A stretch of 64,000 bases of DNA from Kutzneria sp. CA-103260 (GTDB lineage Bacteria > Actinomycetota > Actinomycetes > Mycobacteriales > Pseudonocardiaceae). The DNA lies in the NCBI RefSeq assembly GCF_018263855.1, contig NZ_CP073318.1, forward strand, positions 4,898,001 to 4,962,000. Reading direction: 5' to 3'. Both the position numbers and the translations under genes were made by a program. This document shows positions 33,428-42,257 of this stretch, piece by piece. The notes below the pieces were generated by a model. It made no database searches, was not told the DNA's origin, and saw only the letters and a list, made by a program, of their open reading frames with translations. Every line of letters begins with the position of its first letter. The first letter of the stretch is position 1.

Positions 33428-35705
33428 GGTCCAGGGCCGCCCGCACGATGCTGTCGGCGTCGAGGCCGTGGTAGCGGTAGACGTCCTCCAGCGAGCCGGC
33501 CTGGCCGAAGCGGGTGACGCCGAGCGGGACAATGGGCACCCGGTTCACGTTGGCCAGGAAGGCAAGCGTGTGCGGGTGACCGTCCAAAACGGTCACCAGG
33601 GGCGTGGGGCGCAGCACCTGGTCCAGGATCCATGACGGACCGTCGGCGAGTCCATGCCTCGCCTGCTGCGCCTGGAACAGCAGACCGGGGCTGGTCACGC
33701 AGACGACGTCGGCTTCGATGCCGACCTGGGCGAGCCGTTCGGCGGCTTGCAGCGCCTCGGGTACGACCGCGCCCATGGCGGCGATCGTGATCGCCGGATT
33801 CTCCTTGCGGCGCAAGGCGTAGGCACCGGCGACGACCTGCCGGCGACGGCGCTCGCGGGCCGCAGGGTCGGTGGGCACGTCGGCCAGCGTCTGGTCCACC
33901 GGCCGGGTGGACAGCCGCAGGTAGGCCGAGGTTCCGTCGGGCCGGCCCAGCTTGGCCAGGCTGGCCAGCAGGGTCCACTCGACGTCGACGGCGAACGCCG
34001 GCTCGTAGGTGACGCAGCCGGGCTGCTCCAGGCCGATCGACGGGGTCGTGATCGACTGGTGCGCGCCGCCCTCCGGGGCCAGTGTCACGCCGGACGGGGT
34101 GCCGACCAGAATGGACTGTCCGCCGGCGTAGATGCCGAACGACCACGGCTCCAGGGCCCGCGACACGAACGGGTCGTAGAGCACGCCGATCGGCAGCAGC
34201 GGCTGACCCCAGCGACTCCAGGTGGCGCCGAGCTCCCCGATCAGGCCGACCAGGTTGGTCTCCGCGATACCGAGCTCGATGTGTTGTCCCCCAGGGCTTT
34301 CCCTCCAGTGCAGGATGGTGTCGGCGTCATCGGCGAACCAGTCGACGCGCTCGCGCGGCGACCACACGCCGACCTTGTTCACCCAGCCGCCGAGATTGGT
34401 GCTGGAGCTGACGTCCGGACTGACCGTGACCACGCGCCGCGCGGCCTGCGGGGCACGGCGGGTCAGGTCCAACAGGGTGCGGCCCAGGGCCGCCTGCGTG
34501 GTGGACGTGCCGTGATGAGCCCGCCCGAGGTCGAGCGGGATCGACGGCGGTTCGACTGTCGTGACCTTGTCGCGCCGCAAGCGATCCGCCGTCTCCCGGC
34601 AGAGCCTCGCGGCGTCGGTCCCCTCGGCGAACGCCTGCCACGGAGTGCCCACATCCGTGCCGAGTCGCTGGGCCAACTCCACCATCTGGTCGGCGGTCAG
34701 CAGGGAGGAATGGTTCTGCGGGTGGCCCTGGGTGGGCAACCCGTTGCCCTTCACCGTGTACGCGAAGATGACGGTCGGTCGGGTGTCCTCGATCTGCTCG
34801 AAAGCCCCGTCCAGCGCGGCGAGGTCGTGCCCGCCCAGATTGCGGATCGCCGCCAGCAGCGTCTCGTCGTCCACATCGGACAGCAGGTCGGCCACGTCCG
34901 GGTCGCCGGCCGGCAGGCGGTCCCGCAGTTGCGCCGCGTCGCACCGCAGCAGCCGCTGGTACTCGGGATTGGGCATGCCGTCGATACGGTGGCGCAGGGC
35001 CGCGCCGCCGGGGCGGGCGAACAGCTCCGCCAGCAGCCGCCCGTACTTGAGGGTGATCACCTGCCAGCCGGCGCCGGCGAACATGTCGCGTAGCCGGTCG
35101 GCGGCGATCTGCGGCACCACCCGGTCCAGCGACTGCCGGTTCAGGTCGACGATCCAGACGATCTCCCCCAGCTCAGCCACCGACGGGTCGAGCACGGCCT
35201 CCCAGACCGCGCCCTCGTCCAGCTCCGCGTCGCCGAGCAGCGAGTACTGGCGGCCGGCGCCGGCGGTCCCGATCGCCGTGTCGACGTAGCGGCGGGCGAT
35301 CGCGCCCCAGATCGGGGCGGTCGCACCGATGCCGACCGAGCCGGTCGAGTAGTCGACCGGGTCCGGGTCCTTGGACCGGCTCGGGTAGCTCTGCAGGCCG
35401 CCGAAGGCCCGCAGTGTCGGCAGGTAGGACTCGTCGAGCTCGCCGAGCAGGTAGTTGATGGCGTGCAGCACCGGCGAGGCGTGCGGCTTGACCGAGACCC
35501 GGTCCTGCGGGCGGAGGTGCCGGAACCACAGCGAGGTCATGATCGACACCATCGACGCGCTGGACGCCTGGTGCCCGCCGACCTTGAGGCCGGAGGCGTT
35601 GGGGCGCACCAGGTTCGCATGGTGGATCACCGCCGTGGACAGCCACAGCACGCGCCGCTCGATCTCGGTCAGCACGGCCAGCGCGGCCGGGCTCTGCCTG
35701 GTCAT
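33420..35705 (-). CDS. Pyruvate-dehydrogenase-E1/transketolase-like ThDP enzyme
   Basis: A 761-residue thiamine-diphosphate enzyme of the homodimeric AceE-like group. HASPVLHAINYLLG and the ThDP motif GDAELDEGAVWEAVLDPSVAELGEIVWIVDLNRQSLD lie near 180-215. The pyrimidine-binding domain has HIELGIAETNLVGLIGELGATWSRWG (Glu near 470). It is about 130 residues shorter than AceE. True pyruvate dehydrogenase function is doubtful without E2/E3 genes nearby, and a 2-oxo-acid or transketolase reaction is possible. A divergent Lrp-type gene probably regulates it. Confidence 0.82.
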   Translation of the reverse strand: MTRQSPAALAVLTEIERRVLWLSTAVIHHANLVRPNASGLKVGGHQASSASMVSIMTSLWFRHLRPQDRVSVKPHASPVLHAINYLLGELDESYLPTLRAFGGLQSYPSRSKDPDPVDYSTGSVGIGATAPIWGAIARRYVDTAIGTAGAGRQYSLLGDAELDEGAVWEAVLDPSVAELGEIVWIVDLNRQSLDRVVPQIAADRLRDMFAGAGWQVITLKYGRLLAELFARPGGAALRHRIDGMPNPEYQRLLRCDAAQLRDRLPAGDPDVADLLSDVDDETLLAAIRNLGGHDLAALDGAFEQIEDTRPTVIFAYTVKGNGLPTQGHPQNHSSLLTADQMVELAQRLGTDVGTPWQAFAEGTDAARLCRETADRLRRDKVTTVEPPSIPLDLGRAHHGTSTTQAALGRTLLDLTRRAPQAARRVVTVSPDVSSSTNLGGWVNKVGVWSPRERVDWFADDADTILHWRESPGGQHIELGIAETNLVGLIGELGATWSRWGQPLLPIGVLYDPFVSRALEPWSFGIYAGGQSILVGTPSGVTLAPEGGAHQSITTPSIGLEQPGCVTYEPAFAVDVEWTLLASLAKLGRPDGTSAYLRLSTRPVDQTLADVPTDPAARERRRRQVVAGAYALRRKENPAITIAAMGAVVPEALQAAERLAQVGIEADVVCVTSPGLLFQAQQARHGLADGPSWILDQVLRPTPLVTVLDGHPHTLAFLANVNRVPIVPLGVTRFGQAGSLEDVYRYHGLDADSIVRAALDLS

Positions 35706-35732
35706 CGGTCCACCTTCCCGGGGTGCACAACG

Positions 35733-35790
35733 TGCTCAAATGACAACACCGACGCTCACGACGCACAATGCAGAGGCGTTGGGTTGAGCA
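35733..35790. promoter_or_regulatory. Inverted TGCTCAA/TTGAGCA pair in Lrp control region
   Basis: TGCTCAA (35733-35739) and TTGAGCA (35784-35790) are perfect inverted copies, 51 bp centre to centre (about five helical turns), between the divergent dehydrogenase and Lrp genes. A GCAC-AAC-GTGC element (35725-35735) overlaps the first. Lrp-type proteins wrap DNA over such phased sites. Confidence 0.45.
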
Positions 35791-35835
35791 AAACGCACAG
35801 ATCCGTACCCGTGCGGACCGGGGAGAGCGAGCAGA

Positions 35836-36312
35836 GTGCGCAACGAGGACCGCTTCGACCAGACCGATATCCGACTGCTGCAGGCCCTGGCCGAGCAGCC
35901 GCGGGCCACCGCCGTGGCGTTGGCCGAGCAGACCGGGCTGTCCCGCAACACCGTGCAGGCCCGCCTGCTGCGGCTGGAGCAGCCGGGCGTGCTGGACACG
36001 TTCGAGCGGCGGATCCCGCCGCGGGCGCTGGGCTATCCGCTGACCGCGCTGGTGACGATGGTCGTCACCCAGCAGCGCCTGGACGAGGTGGCCGCCGCGC
36101 TGGCCGACGTGCCCGAGGTGCTCCAGGTGCACGGCATCAGCGGCCAGCCCGACCTGTTCGCGCAGGTGGTGGCCGAGGACGCCGACGACCTGTACCGGAT
36201 CGCCGGCCGAATGCTGGCGATCCCCGGGGTGGAGCGGACCAGCACCGCCCTGGTGATGCGGGAACTGGTCAGCTACCGCATCACTCCCCTACTCGAGAAA
36301 CGAGCCCGATAA
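35836..36312 (+). CDS. Lrp/AsnC-family regulator
   Basis: A 158-residue regulator. HTH ATAVALAEQTGLSRNTVQARLLRLE (~24-48) is followed by a RAM (ligand-binding ferredoxin-like) domain with VLQVHGISGQPDLFAQVVAEDADDLYRI. GTG at 35836 has a GGGGAGAG site. It is divergent from the ThDP dehydrogenase gene, the likely target. The gene ends one base before the palindromic repeat at 36314. Confidence 0.92.
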   Translation: MRNEDRFDQTDIRLLQALAEQPRATAVALAEQTGLSRNTVQARLLRLEQPGVLDTFERRIPPRALGYPLTALVTMVVTQQRLDEVAAALADVPEVLQVHGISGQPDLFAQVVAEDADDLYRIAGRMLAIPGVERTSTALVMRELVSYRITPLLEKRAR

Positions 36313-36313
36313 C

Positions 36314-36393
36314 CCCGCGAGTCCCGCTCTCAGGCAGCCATATGTCGAGTTTCGGAACTCGACATTCAGTTGCCCGAGAGCGGGACTCGCGGG
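36314..36393. repeat. Palindromic repeat family I, copy 1
   Basis: An 80-bp hairpin filling the whole gap between convergent genes. The outer arms are 18 bp (36314-36331 and 36376-36393; CCCGCGAGTCCCGCTCTC at the left, offset by one). A small internal mismatch follows, then an inner stem ATGTCGAGTT/AACTCGACAT with a TCGG loop. It directly abuts the TGA of the downstream reverse-strand gene. A near-identical copy lies at 44622-44700. It can serve as a bidirectional terminator. Confidence 0.85.
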
Positions 36394-37314
36394 TCAGTGG
36401 GCGGGGGTTTGGGTGTCGATGATGGCCCAGGCGGCGGCTGCGTCCTGGACGCCGATGCCGGTGCTGTTGTAGAAGATCACGTCGTCGGGGGAGGTGCGGG
36501 GCGAGCGAAGGCCGGTCACGACGTCGCCCAGCGCTACCAGATCCGCCTTCGCCACAACGCCGATGATCGGGCCGGCGTGGCCGGCGGCGGTCTCGGGGTC
36601 GTCGACGACCACGGCAGCAGCCCGGCGGACCAGGTCCTCGTCGACCTCGCGGCGGCTGGGTTCGAAGGAGCCGACGCTGACGACAGTGGCCCCGGGCGAC
36701 AGCCACGCGCCACGGACCACGGGCTCGCGGCTGAGGGTGCAGGTGACGACGATGTCGGCCCCGGCAACGGCTTCCTCTGCGCTGTCCACCGCCCGCGCAT
36801 CGAGCTCGGCGGCGGTCGCCACACGCCGGTCCGACGGGCTCCAGATGCGGACGTCGGCCAGCTCGCGAACCCGGGAAATGGCCCGGACATGGGCCTTGGC
36901 CTGCACACCGGAGCCGATCACCGCCAGCGTCGCGGCCGCCGGCACGGCCAGCAGGTCCACGGCGACGGCGCTGCCGGCGGCGGTGCGCAGGGTGGTCACG
37001 GCGCCGCCGTCCATCGCGGCCACGGGCTGCCCGGTGACCGGGTCGAAGGCGATCACCAGGGCATGGATGCTGGCCAGCCCCCGGGCCGGGTTGCCGGGGT
37101 TGATGCTGCCGACCTTGGCCACCGCCCCGGTGTCGCCGGACATCCTTGCGGCGTAACAGAACACCACCGAGTCGTCGAAGCCGCTGGGATGCATGATCTT
37201 GTGCGGCAGGTCGACCGCTCCCCTGGCCAGCGCGGCGAACGCCCGGCGCTGCGAGGCGATCGCGGCGTCCGGATCCAGCAGGGACTCGACTTCGGCGGCC
37301 GACAGGAACAGCAT
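36394..37314 (-). CDS. Ornithine cyclodeaminase/mu-crystallin family protein
   Basis: A 306-residue NAD(P)-binding protein: AAMDGGAVTTLRTAAGSAVAVDLLA (substrate segment) and Rossmann motif LAVIGSGVQAKAHVRAI near 125. The C-terminal DDPETAAG and GLRSP stretches are present. Family reactions include ornithine cyclodeamination, alanine dehydrogenation and ketimine reduction, so the exact substrate is open. ATG at 37314 is seven bases after TACGTT, a -10 overlapping the end of the upstream DUF4436 gene. The gene ends in repeat family I. Confidence 0.88.
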   Translation of the reverse strand: MLFLSAAEVESLLDPDAAIASQRRAFAALARGAVDLPHKIMHPSGFDDSVVFCYAARMSGDTGAVAKVGSINPGNPARGLASIHALVIAFDPVTGQPVAAMDGGAVTTLRTAAGSAVAVDLLAVPAAATLAVIGSGVQAKAHVRAISRVRELADVRIWSPSDRRVATAAELDARAVDSAEEAVAGADIVVTCTLSREPVVRGAWLSPGATVVSVGSFEPSRREVDEDLVRRAAAVVVDDPETAAGHAGPIIGVVAKADLVALGDVVTGLRSPRTSPDDVIFYNSTGIGVQDAAAAWAIIDTQTPAH

Positions 37315-37321
37315 GCCGCCC

Positions 37322-37327
37322 AACGTA
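37322..37327 (-). promoter_or_regulatory. -10 box TACGTT for cyclodeaminase gene
   Basis: Reverse-strand TACGTT immediately follows the TGA of the DUF4436 gene and precedes ATG 37314 by seven bases. It would allow independent leaderless expression. Confidence 0.4.
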
Positions 37328-38155
37328 TCAGCCGGCCCGCGCCAGCCGGATGCCGTGCCACGTCACGTAAATCAGCGAGACCGTGGTGAGCAGCTCGGAC
37401 CAGTAGAACGCGCCGTAGTCGATCAGCGCCCCGATCGGCGGCGAGCCGGGGGCGGCGTTGCGGAAGCCGACCAGCGCGAACAGGGTGGCGGCCATCCAGC
37501 CCATCGCCGGCCACACCAGGCCCATGTCCTTGGCCACGATGGTCAGCGCCGCACCGAGCACGGTCAGCGCGAGCGCCCACATGACCACCATCAGGAACCA
37601 CGCCAGCGCCGACGAGCCGATCGACCGGCCGGCCACCGCGTGCGCGCTCATCAGGCCGGGCTTGAAGCTCACGTCGTCCAGCCGGCCGGTGAACAGCGAG
37701 TCGTAGGAGCGGAACCGCAGCGACACCGGCACGTTCTCGTCGCCGAATGTCACATAGAACTCGATCGAGGCCGAGTAGGTGTCGAACGGATAGTCCGACA
37801 CCAGGCCGTCGTCCACGCCGAACCGCACGTTCTGCAGCGAGAGCCGGTCGTGCGCCTTGAAGCGCAGCGCGCCGGCGCTGAGCGACGAGGTGTCCACCAC
37901 GAGGTCCTTGGCCGGCCCGGTCGAGACGTCCTCGGCGAGGGTGCCGCGCAGCAGCGGGATCACCCGCAGGTCCAGCTCGCGGGCCGCGGTGTCGACCCGC
38001 TGCAGGGTGACGTCCAGCTCGACCCGGTTCGGGTCGTCGCTGCCCGCGACGTACTCGGCCGTGCCGCGCTGGGCGTCGGTCCGGTAGCCGATGATGCCGC
38101 TGGTGGTCAGCACCGCGATCACCAGGCCGACCACGATGATCCGCGCCTTGTTCAT
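37328..38155 (-). CDS. DUF4436 membrane protein
   Basis: A 275-residue protein: an N-terminal signal/anchor helix (IIVVGLVIAVLTTSGIIGY), an extracytoplasmic beta-rich domain of ~160 residues (RVELDVTLQRVDTAARELDLRVIPLL), then three C-terminal membrane helices (ALAWFLMVVMWALALTVLGAALTIV, MGWMAATLFALVGF, WSELLTTVSLIYVTW). This matches the DUF4436 family known from mycobacteria. The function is unknown. Confidence 0.85.
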   Translation of the reverse strand: MNKARIIVVGLVIAVLTTSGIIGYRTDAQRGTAEYVAGSDDPNRVELDVTLQRVDTAARELDLRVIPLLRGTLAEDVSTGPAKDLVVDTSSLSAGALRFKAHDRLSLQNVRFGVDDGLVSDYPFDTYSASIEFYVTFGDENVPVSLRFRSYDSLFTGRLDDVSFKPGLMSAHAVAGRSIGSSALAWFLMVVMWALALTVLGAALTIVAKDMGLVWPAMGWMAATLFALVGFRNAAPGSPPIGALIDYGAFYWSELLTTVSLIYVTWHGIRLARAG

Positions 38156-38198
38156 CCGGCGTCACGCTAGGCGAGCCGTCCTCGGACGGCACGGCGAT

Positions 38199-38858
38199 TC
38201 ACCTGTTGGTGTCGGTCAGGAACTCCTCGACCACCGCCGCGAACTCGTCCGGCCGGGTCTCGTGCACGAGGTGGCCGGCCTCGATCCGCACGAGCCGGGC
38301 CGTCGGCAGGAAACCGGCCATGGCGGCGATGTCGGCTTGCGGCAGGTGGCTCTGCCCGCCCCCGGCAATCACCAGCGTCGGAACGGCGATCGTGGCCAGC
38401 CGGGCCGGCCAGTCTGGACCGGGATCGTTGAGCTCGGCCAGGATCGGCGCGCGCAACGCCCAGTCGTAGTCCAGCTCGCCCGCCGGCCGAGGGCCGAGTT
38501 CACGGCCCAGCGGCACCGGCGGCGGCGCTTCCTCCAGCACCATCGCGGCGACCCGGTCGGGGTACTGCTCGGCGAAGCGGTAGGCGACGACGCCACCCAT
38601 GGAATGGCCGACGAGCACGGCCTGCTCGATGTCGTACGCGTCGAGCAGGCCGTGCAGGTCATCGGCGAACAGGTCGAACGAGTAGGCCTCGGCGTGCCGG
38701 CTCCGGCCGTGTCCACGCTGGTCCGGGGCGATGACGTGCCAGCGGTCGGCGAACCGGGGCGCGAACCCCGCCCAAGTGCCGCCGTCGCCGGTGACGCCGT
38801 GCAGCAGGACCATCGCCGGGGCCGACGGCGACCCCCAGCTGCGCGTGAACAGTTCCAC
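38199..38858 (-). CDS. Alpha/beta-hydrolase
   Basis: A 219-residue hydrolase: oxyanion HGVTGDGGTW, DQRGHGRS, nucleophile elbow GHSMGG (Ser near 85), and a C-terminal His in AGHLVHE. The usual acid falls around the VPTLVIAGGGQ strand, but an Asp there is not clear, so the acid residue may be displaced. GTG start. The neighbour upstream is a secreted lipase gene on the same strand, 18 bp away; co-transcription is likely. Confidence 0.88.
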   Translation of the reverse strand: MELFTRSWGSPSAPAMVLLHGVTGDGGTWAGFAPRFADRWHVIAPDQRGHGRSRHAEAYSFDLFADDLHGLLDAYDIEQAVLVGHSMGGVVAYRFAEQYPDRVAAMVLEEAPPPVPLGRELGPRPAGELDYDWALRAPILAELNDPGPDWPARLATIAVPTLVIAGGGQSHLPQADIAAMAGFLPTARLVRIEAGHLVHETRPDEFAAVVEEFLTDTNR

Positions 38859-38876
38859 GCCGACTGCCTATCACGA

Positions 38877-40103
38877 TCAGCAGTTCGGCGTGGGGGCTTT
38901 GCCGGCGAAGCGGTCCCCGAGCCAGTTCAGCGCCGCCGTGCCGTAGACACTGACCGCCACGATGTGGCCGGCGAGCGGAACCGGTTGCCACTGCACGGAA
39001 GCGCCGAGGGCGCAGAGCCGGTCGCGGAGCTCTTCGCCGACGTGGAACGGGATCAGCTCGTCGAGTGTGCCGTGGTAGAGCAACACCGGGGCGGCCGGCT
39101 TGTGCGCGCCGAGGCGGTTCTCGGCCAGCCGCGCCTGCCAGCGCGGATCCTTGATCATGTCGGGCACGGTGGTCAGATTGTTCAGCCGGTCGAACGGATC
39201 GGCCAGCGCGAGTTCGACTATGCAGGAGGTTTCGACCTTCTGCACGACCTCGCGGCCCTTGGCGTTGAGCACAGTGGCGAAGGGCAGTTCGGGATACGCC
39301 GCCGCGTAGCCGACGGCCGCGCCGGCGACGAGGCTGAAACCGGCGTTGCCGTCGTTGTAGGCGGCGACCTCGCTCAGGTCGGCCGGCACACCGCCCTCGG
39401 TGATGCCGACGACCGGCAGCTCGGGCGCGTACGTCGGCTGTAGTTCGCCGGCGGCCGCCGCGGCCTGGCCGCCTTGGGAGTAGCCGAACACGCCGACCGG
39501 TGCGGCCGGGCTGAGGCCGGCGCCGTCGACCTTGCTGGCCACACGGGCCACATCGAGCAACGCATGGCCCTCGGACTGGGCGACGGCGTAGGTGTGCGTG
39601 CCCGGGGTACCCAGGCCCTCGTAGTCGGTGAGCGCGACGGCGTAGCCCTTGAGCATGGCCTGGGCCAGGAAGGCGATCTCGACCTCGGTGCCGGTGCGCA
39701 GGTGGTAGGACGGCGCGCAGTCGTCGCCGAGGCCCTGTGTGCCCATGGCGTAGGCCAGGATCGGCCGCTGGCCCGGGCCGGTCCACGGGATCGGCGGCAC
39801 CAGCACCAGGCCGGACACCGCGTTCGGCGCGCCGGTGGCGGAGGTGGAGCGGTAGAGCACGAGCCAGGTGTGGACCGGGGCGGAGAAGACGCGGAACGGC
39901 TCCGGGTACCAGTCGACCTGGCGTTGCCGGATCAGGTCGCCGGCCTGGCCGGGCAGCGGCGAGGGCGGCGTGTAGAAGGGGTCTTGGGACGGCGCCGGCG
40001 GGCGGGCATCGGCCTGAGCGACGGCGGCTGTGTCCATCAACCCCGGGGCAGCCAGCAGGGCCGTGCACAGGGCGAGCAGCGGCACGAGCACTCGGCGAAG
40101 CAT
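38877..40103 (-). CDS. Secreted LIP-family lipase/esterase
   Basis: A 408-residue exported hydrolase. Signal peptide RRVLVPLLALCTALLAAPG with probable cleavage near VAQADA. The mature protein has YAMGTQGLGDDCAPSY (oxyanion region), nucleophile GYSQGG near 190, and an acid/His region YHGTLDELIPF...PLAGHIV. This is the layout of secretory lipases acting on triacylglycerols or other esters. A GGAGG site precedes ATG. It is divergent from a TetR gene with repeated GGTAATC sites between them. Confidence 0.9.
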   Translation of the reverse strand: MLRRVLVPLLALCTALLAAPGLMDTAAVAQADARPPAPSQDPFYTPPSPLPGQAGDLIRQRQVDWYPEPFRVFSAPVHTWLVLYRSTSATGAPNAVSGLVLVPPIPWTGPGQRPILAYAMGTQGLGDDCAPSYHLRTGTEVEIAFLAQAMLKGYAVALTDYEGLGTPGTHTYAVAQSEGHALLDVARVASKVDGAGLSPAAPVGVFGYSQGGQAAAAAGELQPTYAPELPVVGITEGGVPADLSEVAAYNDGNAGFSLVAGAAVGYAAAYPELPFATVLNAKGREVVQKVETSCIVELALADPFDRLNNLTTVPDMIKDPRWQARLAENRLGAHKPAAPVLLYHGTLDELIPFHVGEELRDRLCALGASVQWQPVPLAGHIVAVSVYGTAALNWLGDRFAGKAPTPNC

Positions 40104-40123
40104 CGTTGCCTCCGAGCTGAAGT

Positions 40124-40182
40124 GGTAATCAGGATTTTCACAAGGTAGGCGCGGCTCGGGTAATCTGGCAATCCCGATTACC
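40124..40182. promoter_or_regulatory. GGTAATC half-sites between lipase and TetR genes
   Basis: GGTAATC occurs at 40124-40130 and 40159-40165, and its complement GATTACC at 40176-40182. The last two form a 24-bp inverted repeat with a 10-bp spacer. This is the probable operator for the divergent TetR, covering the promoters of both genes. Confidence 0.6.
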
Positions 40183-40236
40183 AGTTTTTGTCACGCGGGT
40201 GAGGAGTCGGCCATCGCCAGACGCGGCTACGCGGGA

Positions 40237-40830
40237 GTGGCCTCCGAGCAGCGGCGGGCGCAGCGCCGGCAGCGGCTGCTGGAGGCGGCCCTGCACCTGT
40301 TCACCACGCTCGGCTACCGGCAGACCAAGATCGTCCAGATCTGCGCCGACGCCGGCGTGTCCACCCGCAACTTCTACGAGGAGTTCACCGGCAAGGAGCA
40401 GCTGCTGGTCACCCTGCACGACCTGATCAACTCGGCCGCCCTGGAACAGGTCCGGACGGCGCTGGCGAAACTGGACTCACCGGACGTCGTCACCCGGATC
40501 ACCGTGCTGCTGGACGCCTTCGTCGCCAGCGTCACCGCCGATCCCCGGCTGCCGCGGCTGAACTACGTCGAGGCGGTCGGCGTGAGCGAGGAACTGGAGC
40601 GACAGCACCAGGAGTGGGTCACCCGCTGGGCCGACTTCATCGAGTCCGAGGCCCGACACGCCGCCGCCCACGGCGTCGCCCCCGACCGGGACTACCGCCT
40701 CACCGCCATCGCCCTGGTCGGCGCGATCACCGGACTGCTGCGAGAATGGCAGGCGCACCGTCCGCCGTGGCCGGTCGCCGACATCGCCGCCGAGATCCGC
40801 GGCGTGATGCTGGCGGCGATCCTGCGCTGA
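40237..40830 (+). CDS. TetR-family regulator
   Basis: A 197-residue regulator. HTH TKIVQICADAGVSTRNFYEEFTGKEQLLV (~30-58) carries the RNFYEEF variant, and a helical ligand domain contains LPRLNYVEAVGVS. GTG at 40237 is the first usable start. Codons just upstream read ARRGYAG, as in some relatives, so a non-standard start slightly upstream cannot be excluded. It probably controls the divergent lipase gene. Confidence 0.88.
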   Translation: MASEQRRAQRRQRLLEAALHLFTTLGYRQTKIVQICADAGVSTRNFYEEFTGKEQLLVTLHDLINSAALEQVRTALAKLDSPDVVTRITVLLDAFVASVTADPRLPRLNYVEAVGVSEELERQHQEWVTRWADFIESEARHAAAHGVAPDRDYRLTAIALVGAITGLLREWQAHRPPWPVADIAAEIRGVMLAAILR

Positions 40831-40857
40831 TCACCCGCCCCACCACCGCCCACCGAT

Positions 40858-40910
40858 GCCACATGTGCGCCACAGTCGACTTCAGGTCACGAACGCGGAC
40901 CACATGTGGC
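40858..40910. terminator. Hairpin between convergent TetR and membrane-protein genes
   Basis: GCCACATGT (40858-40866) and ACATGTGGC (40902-40910) form 9-bp arms, with outer CACCG/CGGTG pairing beyond a two-base bulge. They lie between the TetR stop (40830) and the reverse gene stop (40925). There is no T-tract. Confidence 0.4.
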
Positions 40911-40924
40911 GGTGAAGGGGGAGG

Positions 40925-41353
40925 TCAGGGGGTGAGGAGGGTGGTGCGGCGGCGCCAGGCCCAGCGGAGCAGGCCGAGGCTGACGATCAGCGTGGTGAGG
41001 TTGATGGCCAGTTCGAGCAGGCCGGCCCCGCCGGGCAGCCACCAGATGCCGTTCTCCAGGTCGTACAGCGAGTCGATGCCCAGCAGGTAGACGCCGGCGC
41101 CGCCGCCGGCCAGCAGCCAGAGCAGGGCGCTGGGCCGGCGGGCGAGCAGGGTGACGGTGGCGCCGAGCAGGCAGATCAGCAGCCAGGTGTCGGCCAGCGG
41201 GAAGGAGTTCTCGAACTCGACGTAGCCGGCGCGGGTCTCGCTGGCCACCACGTCCCGGGCGAACAGCCACAACAGGATGTACGACACCGTGATCACGGCC
41301 GACACCAGCAGCACCGCGACGATCCGCCGGCGGCTGCCCTCGCTGATCTCCAT
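40925..41353 (-). CDS. Membrane protein, 142 aa
   Basis: An unrecognised protein with four hydrophobic helices: IVAVLLVSAVITVSYILLWLF, TWLLICLLGATVTLLA, LLWLLAGGGAGVYLLGI and LLELAINLTTLIVSLGLLRW. Conserved-looking acidic residues (ETRAGYVEFENSF) lie in the first external loop, and the tail is Arg-rich. ATG at 41353 has GGAAG nine bases upstream. There is no operon partner. Confidence 0.72.
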   Translation of the reverse strand: MEISEGSRRRIVAVLLVSAVITVSYILLWLFARDVVASETRAGYVEFENSFPLADTWLLICLLGATVTLLARRPSALLWLLAGGGAGVYLLGIDSLYDLENGIWWLPGGAGLLELAINLTTLIVSLGLLRWAWRRRTTLLTP

Positions 41354-41622
41354 GCGGGCATCTTCCGGCACACAGGACCGTGTGGACAGCGCCGGACGGG
41401 TCCACGCAACCGAATTCCCCGAGCTTGGGATGAACCAGGCGGACTCCGTGATCGTGTCCTTGGACAGAGGGAGAGGAGTTAGGCTCGGCGATGCTTCACC
41501 AGGGCGTAGCAAATGCGACACAGGTCACATCTCGCCGGGAAACCATCCGGGCCGCCGCGATGTTGTTGAAATTTGAACATGTAATCGGTCGTAGCGCGGC
41601 CACTGGCAGATCGGAGTCCACC

Positions 41623-42252
41623 ATGTCGACGAGCGACGCCGAGGCAACCGTCCGCACCCGGGTGCGGATCCCGCTCCGCTTCGCCGACGGCTTCTCCGTC
41701 ACCGCGGAAGCGGTCACCTTCCACGGGCTGGCCGACGGCCTGGAGCACGTGGCGATGGTGTTCGGGGACCCGACGACCGGCACTCCCCTGGTGCGCCCGC
41801 ACTCCGAGTGCCTGACCGGCGACGTGTTCGGCTCGGCCCGCTGCGACTGCGGCCCACAGCTGCGGGAGGCCGTGGAGCGCATCTCGGCGGCCGGCGGCGT
41901 GCTGCTCTACCTGCGCCAGGAAGGCCGCGGCATCGGCCTGTACAACAAGCTCGACGCGTACGCCCTGCAGGACAACGGCCTGGACACCTACGCCGCCAAC
42001 ACCGCCCTGGGCCTGCCCGAGGACGGCCGCGACTACACCGCGGCCGCGCAGATGCTGGCCGCGCTGGGCGTGCAGAAGATCGACCTGCTGTCCAACAACC
42101 CCGACAAGGCCGAGCAGCTGCGTGAGCTCGGCGTCACGGTGCGCCGCCGCGTGCCGACCGGCGTGTTCGCCACCGACAGCAACCTGCGCTACCTGCGGGC
42201 CAAGGTGGACCACACCGGACACACCATCACGTTGTCCAGTCTCGTGAGTTGA
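41623..42252 (+). CDS. ribA: GTP cyclohydrolase II
   Basis: A 209-residue stand-alone RibA: zinc ligands in GDVFGSARCDCGPQL (three Cys-region residues), catalytic LRQEGRGIGLYNKLDAYALQDNGLDTY and LLSNNPDK. It opens GTP to the pyrimidine precursor of riboflavin (or of toxoflavin-like compounds). No 3,4-DHBP synthase domain is fused, unlike most actinobacterial RibBA. ATG at 41623 has GGAG-N6. It leads an operon with the RibD-reductase-like and esterase genes. Confidence 0.93.
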   Translation: MSTSDAEATVRTRVRIPLRFADGFSVTAEAVTFHGLADGLEHVAMVFGDPTTGTPLVRPHSECLTGDVFGSARCDCGPQLREAVERISAAGGVLLYLRQEGRGIGLYNKLDAYALQDNGLDTYAANTALGLPEDGRDYTAAAQMLAALGVQKIDLLSNNPDKAEQLRELGVTVRRRVPTGVFATDSNLRYLRAKVDHTGHTITLSSLVS

Positions 42253-42257
42253 GGCCC

